From the NCBI GenBank assembly GCA_903813345.2, contig CAIIXF020000011.1:5170571-5234570 (forward strand): 64,000 nt of DNA. The letters are read 5' to 3'. Position numbers and translations under genes: made by a program. Of this stretch, positions 57,140 through 64,000 are shown piece after piece. The notes beneath the pieces are model-generated. The model saw nothing but the letters and a program-made list of their open reading frames with translations. It ran no database searches and was not told where the DNA came from. Source of the stretch: Owenia fusiformis. Its lineage: Eukaryota > Annelida > Polychaeta > Sabellida > Oweniidae. The stretch's first letter is position 1. The number at the start of each line of letters is the position of its first letter.

Positions 57140-59230
57140 TTTCACGTTAGATCATGGTTTTGGGATATACCATGTTTAAACGTAAACCATGATACCATGG
57201 TATACCATGGTTTACCATGGTCTATCATGATCGGCAATGAAATTACCATCAACTCTGACCATGGTGGCAATGATGTTTTTGTGGTCAATTTTTGACCATG
57301 GTATACCATGGTATATCATGTTATACCATGTTTCATGGTATTTCATGTCCAAAATTTGCCATCAAATACCATGGTATTTCATTGCCATGTTCCTGACCAT
57401 CATTTACCATGGTATTACCATGGTATATCATGGTTGATTGCATTTCATGGCATTTCATTGTAAGATGTGACAATCAAATACCATGGTATTTCAATGCCAT
57501 GTTCCTGACCATAATTTACCATGGTATATCATGGTTGATGGCATTTCATTATAAGATGTGACAATCAAATACCATGGTCATACCATGGTATTTCATTGCC
57601 ATGTTCCTGACCATCATTTACCATGGTATTACCATTGTGTATCATGGTTGATGGTATTTCATTGTACAATTTGACAATCAAATGTCATGGTCATACCATG
57701 ATATTTTATTGTTATGTACCTGACCATCATTTACCATGGTATTACCATTGTATATCATGGTTGATGACATTTCATGGCATTTCATTGTACCGTGTGACAA
57801 TCAATTACCATGGTCATACCATGTCATTTCATTGCCAAAATCATAACTCTCATTTATTATGGTTTTATCATTGCATTTCATGGTTGGTGGTATTTCATGG
57901 CATTTTATTGTCAAACCTGACCATCAAATACTATGGTCATACGATGGTATTTCATTGCCATAATCATAACTATCATTTATCATGGCATATCATTGCATTT
58001 CATGGTTGATTGTATTTCATAGCATTTCATTGTCAAACCTGACCATCAAATACCATGGTTATACCATGGTATTTCATTGCTAAAAAGAACTCTACAAGAG
58101 TCTAAAGTCTAAATTTGGTCAGAGTTGAAATGGATCATGAAATGCAATGAAATACCACGTTAAACCATGAAATGCAATGAAATACAATGATTGATCATGA
58201 TATACAATGAAATGCAATGGTGTTTCTTGCAATGCAGTGAAATACAATGAAAGACCATGTTCAAAAAGTATTTTTTACATGAAATATCTTTATTAATAAA
58301 TGTTAATTAGATTAACCAAATTATTATAATTAGTGATTCTGATATTCATCAAAATCACAAATTTATATACTTTTGTTCCTTTATTTAATAAATTAATTTC
58401 TATTATGAATAATTAAGTTAATAACCCTAGAAACAAATTTTTTTTGTTAAACAAATATGCTTTACTTTTATTTGACTGTTGTCAGGTAAATAAGAGATCA
58501 ACTTAATATTTTGTAAGTCAAACCTCCAGTCTTCGATTAAACATCTTGACTGTACTTCATTGCATTTGATGGTTTGCAACCATGAAATACTGCAAAATAG
58601 CAGTATTTTTAAATGCAAAATTTTAAGTATAATTTCCACAGTATACCATGGTAGATCGTGATAATTAAATGGCTCCATTGCATATCATGGTTAAATGTCT
58701 AGACTATGATATCACTGCATTTGATGGTATTTGACCATGAAATACTGTGAAACGGTGGTATTTTTTAGATACAAAATTACATGTTAATTGACCATGGTAT
58801 ATCATGATCGTTAAATGGCACCATTGCATTTCATGGTCAGGAGCGTTTTTAACATTGAGTTTCCCATTGAAAAAATACTGCCGTTTCACAGTATTTCATG
58901 GTCAGAAACCATCAAATGCAATGATATCATGGTCAAGAAACCATCAAATGCAATGATATCATGGCCGAGAACTTGACCATGATATCATTGCATTTGATAG
59001 TTTCTGACCATGAAATACTGTGAAACGGCAGTATTTTTTCAATGGAAAACTCCATGTTAAAAACGCACTGTTAACAATGAAATGCAATGGTGCCATTTAA
59101 CGTTCATGATCGGCCATGGTATTACCATGGTATTTCATTGCATTTCATGGCCATATACCATGGTATACCATGGTCATACCATGGTATACCATGGTATGGC
59201 CATGGTCCATTTCAACATGGTATGGGGTTT
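57140..59230. repeat. 2-kb CCATGG-rich fold-back satellite
   Basis: 57140-58075 is a degenerate array (period about 102-120 bp, seven or so units) of ACCATGGTATTTCATTGCC and TTCCTGACCATCATTTACC. From 58125 the same words appear inverted (GAAATGCAATGAAATACC), and 58540-59220 mixes both orientations around GAAACGGCAGTATTTT. ACCATGGT palindromes occur throughout, so it can fold at many scales. Frames of up to 128 codons (57623-58009) are repeat-encoded. 58260-58540 is a non-repetitive A+T-rich interruption. Confidence 0.85.
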
Positions 59231-59325
59231 GTTTTTCTTAACTGGTATGCACTTAGAGTTCGCTTTATCTTGCTAAGTTCCATTACAACTTTTGGTCCTT
59301 TCCCTTTGGCACTAATGCTTAGATA
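59231..59325 (+). repeat. Dispersed ~95-bp repeat, copy 2 of 2
   Basis: CTGGTATGCACTTAGAGTTC and AGTTCCATTACAACTTTTGG match 21146-21240 closely. It directly abuts the CCATGG satellite. Confidence 0.75.
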
Positions 59326-60017
59326 TTTACATTCAATCTAATAAGATACTGAGCAAAATTGAGGTCCATGGACAGAGATTCGTTGAAAGACTCCACTTTG
59401 TTGTGACTCTACAATATATCGAAACAAAGACATCAATAATTTCATATTGTTGTTTTTTATAATTACTTCCTTGAGAACCCATAAAAAATTGTGGTTCTTT
59501 AATTAATGAGACCTCGGCATAATAGACCAATATAACCTCCAAGATTTCTCTTTGTCTCCAATTATCTGGTTTATGCCAGAAACAATCATGCATAAAGTTT
59601 CAGACCCCTTGTGTTTTCAGATCAATGATAATATTTAAATAATTAATACTATCATGTATTGTATGACATCCTGGTCCTTGTCATGAGTAAAAGTAGAAGA
59701 ATGACCTTGTCATGAAAAATAAAGAAATTATGATGAAATCACGTGAAATTGGAGTGGAAAATCAAGAAATGTCTAAAATGAGACAAAACACAAATTTTGA
59801 TTAAAATCAAAGTAGATCAAGAATATTCGAGACCTTAAAAATGATGATTTTGGTTGAAGTGTTATAATATTTGAAGAGGTACTTTATAACATGATAAATG
59901 GGTTTAGCCGCAATGGGAATTCAAATAGAGATAGTCCCATCTGTTTTTATAATATGACTAAATCCAGCTTAGAAATGAAATGTCTTGAGAATGAACTTCT
60001 GTTAATGGTTGCTCTGT
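59326..60017. other. Spacer, no gene recognised
   Basis: A+T-rich, nothing recognised. Confidence 0.4.
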
Positions 60018-60335
60018 TTGCTAGGATCTTTTACAAATAATTTCATGATTCTCCTAACCACACTCTGTTATCAAACTTCAAAAACTTATATGCCGAATGG
60101 TTGAAAAAACAGATATTTTTTTGCTAGGATCTTTTACAAATAATTTCATGATTCTCCTAACCACACTCTGTTATCAAACTTCAAAAACTTATATGCCGAA
60201 TGGTTGAAAAAACAGATATTTTTTTGCTAGGATCTTTTACAAATAATTTCATGATTCTCCTAACCACACTTCAAAAAATTATATGCTGACTGGTTGGAAA
60301 AACAGATATTTTCAAAAAATTTCTGAAAAATTGAA
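60018..60335. repeat. 103-bp tandem repeat, three copies
   Basis: GCTAGGATCTTTTACAAATA starts at 60020, 60123 and 60226. The first two units look identical over their full length and the third has a short deletion, so the duplication is recent. Confidence 0.92.
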
Positions 60336-60739
60336 AACGGGCTGAAATATATTTATTTTGTCCTTCAAATCCCCTGAAAATGTAAATCAGATACTGAAAA
60401 ACAATGTTTCTTGCCGAAAGTATGCATCTGTCCAAAGATGAATTTCAGAAAATAAATATCTTTTAAAATAACAGCTATCAACAAGCTGAAAGCTAACAAC
60501 TGATCAAAGTCAGCAGAATACAAAAATAAAAATCAATCGAACAATCTCATCCACCATATGTTTCAAAATAAAAACATGTTAAATCAAAATAGTGTTTACT
60601 TTAGATATCAATCAGTAAATGATTCAATTTATGTTTGATATTAATACATTTGTATGTTCAATGATGTTCAATACCTTTGATAACGTTGAGTCATAATTTT
60701 GACTTTGAAAGTACAATGTATTCTTGCATTTTCCCTTAA

Positions 60740-61009
60740 CCTCTTGAATCCCAGGCTCTAAAATCGGTTGAAACCAGAGAATTTTTCATATTTGCCACCT
60801 TTTGACATTTTTCTATATACCGATACAACTTAAGATGCTGAACTTAATAAAATTAGAGAGCAGAGATCCTTTTTACACATTTTAAAACAATTTTCTTGTA
60901 AATTGGATGATAATTGTTCAAATAAGAGCAATTTTAGTGAACAATTTTGTGACGGATTTTCTCGTCACTCTGGGTTTCAGGTCATTTCTGAGGTGATGAG
61001 AAATTTTGT
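60740..61009 (+). mobile_element. piggyBac-like MITE, copy 3, right end lost at poly-C
   Basis: TTAA at 60736-60739, then CCTCTTGAATCCCAGGCTCT. The interior matches 52039-52318 up to GATGAGAAATTTTGTAC, where a poly-C tract replaces the right end. Confidence 0.75.
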
Positions 61010-61027
61010 ACCCCCCCCCCCCCCCCT

Positions 61028-61725
61028 TGCATCCTTCATACACATATTGGAGTAGCAATGTAGAGGGATGTCTAAAATTAGAATGCTCATGATAAATTAA
61101 AATGTTTTATTTTTTCTGGCTTGTAATCTCGATGAATAGTAAACAAATAGATGGTTAACAAAGATTTTTTTTAATTTTCAAACAATTATTTATTTACTCA
61201 TATTTTTAAACTTAAAGGCTGTATGATCGTTAAGTAGGGTGGGAAAAGGGCTCAGTGCAAGACTACCTGAAAATATCAACTTCTACTGTTAACCACCCAG
61301 GAATTTCCCAATGACTTTGAACCATTGTTATGTCCAACATAACCACAAGTCATTCAACAAACATGTTTGAGTATTTGTCTTTCTCTAAATCCTCTGATCG
61401 GACATGAAATCTCACGCTGAAGTATGCTGGGTCAATGACTACTCTTTAAAGTTTAAGATATGAACATGGCTAATTTGCTTTCACTTAGATTAATTCTGAT
61501 GTTCATTTGTTTTTGATGTGATCGATTTGGCGATGGTTTACTTTACACCCCTTAGACCAGAACTTCACGATAGGTGTTTTACAAACCATACCTTTGAATA
61601 CAATTTAGAAAGTAAAAACATCTTAATATACAGATTCAAAATCGAAAATCTAGCTAGTTTTTATACTCTCATACAACTTAAGAATGCAAATTAAAAATGA
61701 AACCCACAGTTTACATAAACAAGAC
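61028..61725. other. Spacer, no gene recognised
   Basis: A+T-rich, nothing recognised. Confidence 0.4.
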
Positions 61726-61835
61726 ATTAACATGTCACCACCAGCCATTTGTTACATGTGCTGTACACCAAATGCCAACCACCCATTGCCGTCCACAAAA
61801 AAGTTGGAGACTGTATATAACAATATGTCAAAAAA
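61726..61835 (+). repeat. Dispersed ATGTCACC-family repeat, copy 4 of 4
   Basis: AACATGTCACCACCAGCCAT, TTTGTTACA and CCACAAAAAAGTTGGAGAC in family order. Confidence 0.65.
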
Positions 61836-61870
61836 CTAAACTATACACAGAAGTTGTTTGACAGAAATCA

Positions 61871-62140
61871 ATGTTTTGACCTGACCCCTAATCTAGAAAA
61901 AAGAAGTGACGCACTAGATGTTTTGACCTAATCCCCAATCGAGAAAGAAGTGACCCACTAGATGTTTTGACCTAATCCCCAATCAAGAAAGAAGTGACGC
62001 ACTAGATGTTTTGACCTAATCCCCAATCGAGAAAGAAGTGACCCACTAGATGTTTTGACCTAATCCCTAATTGAGAAAGAAGTGACCCATTAGATGTTTT
62101 GAACTGACCCCTAATCTAGAAAGGAGTGACCCACTATCCT
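61871..62140. repeat. 44-bp tandem repeat, about six copies
   Basis: Units contain TGTTTTGACCTAATCCCCAA and GAAAGAAGTGACCCACTAGA. Middle units are almost identical; the outer two are more diverged. Confidence 0.92.
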
Positions 62141-62660
62141 TTAGGCAATATATAAATAGGCATATATCATGTCTTCTTGAATGAAATGAAGATGTTTTTT
62201 ATCTTTGGTCAACAGGGAAAGATTTAATTTATAGGCTAGACCCCATTAGACTTCAGCCAATTAATCTACATACTAGATCAGTTTTATTTCAACACTGATT
62301 TTGAAAATGTATTTTATAGCTTTTCATTCATCAGTCTTTCTTGTAGAAAGGTACTTTTCTTTGAGCAATGCACAAGATTGAGTTTTTCATTTTTATTTAT
62401 TTTGCTAATGCTTCTGTACAATGGCATTTTACTCTTCTAAAAACTAAATAATTTCTATATTTTGTAATGCAGGTTAGGCTATCACTTATAAAGAATTAAA
62501 ATTTTGTTTAACTAATTAAATTACACATGAACTTCTGTATTTCTATGCAGAGGTAAGTTACAGTTTAAAGTGTTTCTAATTCCATCTCCCCCTTGGAGAC
62601 TATATTAGAGTTCCTTTTCACAAGCAAACTTGTAATAAAATACTTCCATACATCACATGT
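62141..62660. other. Spacer, no gene recognised
   Basis: A+T-rich, nothing recognised. Confidence 0.4.
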
Positions 62661-62872
62661 CAGACCTGTAGCCAGGGAGGGAGGGGTTCGATGGGATCGA
62701 GTGAACCCCCCCCCCCCCTGGCCAAAAATTCTTTCAAAATCATGCAGTTTTCACCATTCTGAGCACCTTTTAAGTGATTATGGCCATTTTTGAACCAAAA
62801 ATTGTCAAAAGTGAACCCTCCTGGAATTTTTCAAAAAGTGAGCCCCCTTGGCAAATCCTGGCTACGGGCCTG
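62661..62872 (-). mobile_element. CAGGCC-family MITE with 5-bp target duplication CATGT
   Basis: Starts CAGACCTGTAGCCAGG and ends CCTGGCTACGGGCCTG. Perfect CATGT duplications lie at 62656-62660 and 62873-62877. This is one of the most complete copies, with both poly-C blocks and the CAAAATCATGCAGTTTTCAC interior. Confidence 0.88.
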
Positions 62873-62877
62873 CATGT

Positions 62878-64000
62878 CATATAAAACTGTATCATCTCAC
62901 CCTTTTTATAACCCTAAACTTCCAGATTGCTAAAATTACAAAACAAAAAGATCTGATGAGTATCAGGACACATCCTTATGTTATATTTGATAACTCTGGT
63001 GCCTATTTTCTGCAAAGGCCAAGTCAATTCAGTTTAAGAATGTTTGATATGTCAAGATTAGATAACTATCTGCTTGGAATATATTCCACTGAGAGGGGTA
63101 GAGTGACCATTCTTTGGTCATAACAAGCCTGTGAATATTGCAAGATCAATGTCTCCAAGAATTGATTATTCATTTTGGTATAGCCCTGTACAGCAAAACA
63201 AATGCCATTTGACCATTTAAAATGTTATCCTTTCAAATAAATTAATTTCACTTTTCAATTAAAAGAGAGCTTCGTCTACCTCCTTGTCTTGTTTTGAAGA
63301 TTTCAGTGATTATAATACTGTAGGGCAAAACAAATACCATTTGAAACATTTTTTCATTAGTTTGATTTCACTTCTAAAAGAGAATTTCATCTACCTAATT
63401 GTCTTGAAGAATCCATATATCATTTTGGTTTAACCTGCACTATGCAGTGAAACTGTTTATTTTGAACAATCAATACCAATATGAAGAACTCTCTCAAATC
63501 ATATTTTTATTTTCTGGAAAACTTTCAAAATTATTCTTGTGATAAAAAAGCCCTTTTGGGAAAATGGCCTTTAATATCAACACATTTCTTTGTTCTTGGG
63601 GTGTGTAATCAATCATGGTATCAAGGCCATTGTTTATCAATATGTTTATCAATCTAATTAGGCCAAGATAAATAGCAAGTCTGTTTTATGTCAAACATTA
63701 CAAACAAGTAAATAAGTAAATGCATCAAATCCAGCATATAAGTTAGGGAATTCTAACTCTCACTCCAAGCTTCTGTTATTTATCTAAGAATTACTGTAGG
63801 TCTTTTCAAATTGATTATAATCAAAAAGGCCTAGTTTGAAACCTAAATTAATTAACAAGTATAGTTTGGGCCCATATATGAGTCAAAATGTAGCTACCTT
63901 TAGTATTCATACATTTTCTATCAAGACACCCCATCAAGGAAAATAAAAGAGCAGGAAGATTAGAAATCCTATAAACCAATATCAGAATGCCCGTAATTTT
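62878..64000. other. Right-edge region, no gene recognised
   Basis: Two fragments related to the TACCCT MITE (AAAAGAGAGCTTCGTCTACC at 63263 and AAAAGAGAATTTCATCTACC at 63377). A 91-codon plus-strand frame at 62848-63123 starts inside a MITE and has no recognisable domain. Confidence 0.45.

Noticed and set aside
57623-58009. 128-codon frame with repeated His/Gly/Ile words
   Set aside because: Encoded entirely by the CCATGG satellite; other frames of the same array are equally open.

Overview
This is eukaryotic nuclear DNA: A+T-rich, almost empty of long reading frames, with intron-split coding exons and many short non-autonomous transposons. The two protein families present (a protein with two SUEL/galactose-binding lectin domains, and RING/B-box/NHL TRIM proteins) together with the repeat style suggest a marine invertebrate, perhaps a deuterostome such as an echinoderm or hemichordate. 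The phylum is an inference and is not settled by the sequence.

Three consecutive exons of one gene can be assembled on the minus strand: 47000-46765, 4378-4105 and 2743-2600. They have good splice sites and perfectly matching phases and encode two tandem SUEL lectin domains, most like EVA1C/EVA-1 (a cell-surface Slit/heparin-binding receptor). The intron between the first two is about 42.4 kb and fills most of the window. Signal-peptide, transmembrane and cytoplasmic exons were not found and probably lie outside.

Inside that intron, on the plus strand, are two paralogous TRIM genes with single-exon coding regions, at 4954-6980 and 18186-20117. Each has RING, two B-boxes, a coiled coil, an acidic linker and an NHL propeller. 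Both keep a candidate 3'-UTR intron whose donor starts two bases after the stop codon, so they arose by DNA segmental duplication and not by independent retroposition. The first copy has a one-base frameshift and an internal 42-codon linker duplication, and its UTR intron has been expanded by a MITE and an 84-bp minisatellite. The second copy is intact.

The rest is repeats. The main ones are: a roughly 15-copy MITE family with ends CAGGCCCGTAGCCAGG and repeated 5-bp target duplications; a Mutator-like MITE with 9-bp duplications; TTAA-flanked piggyBac-like MITEs; a hAT element with an 8-bp duplication; a Merlin-like element with long near-perfect inverted ends and an 8-bp duplication; two mariner-like relics inside a 6.55-kb element with ~1.1-kb inverted arms; a tRNA-derived SINE; a 2-kb CCATGG-rich fold-back satellite; and several tandem arrays. 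Most short reading frames between these are chance frames or lie inside repeats. No rRNA gene, functional tRNA gene or CRISPR array was seen.
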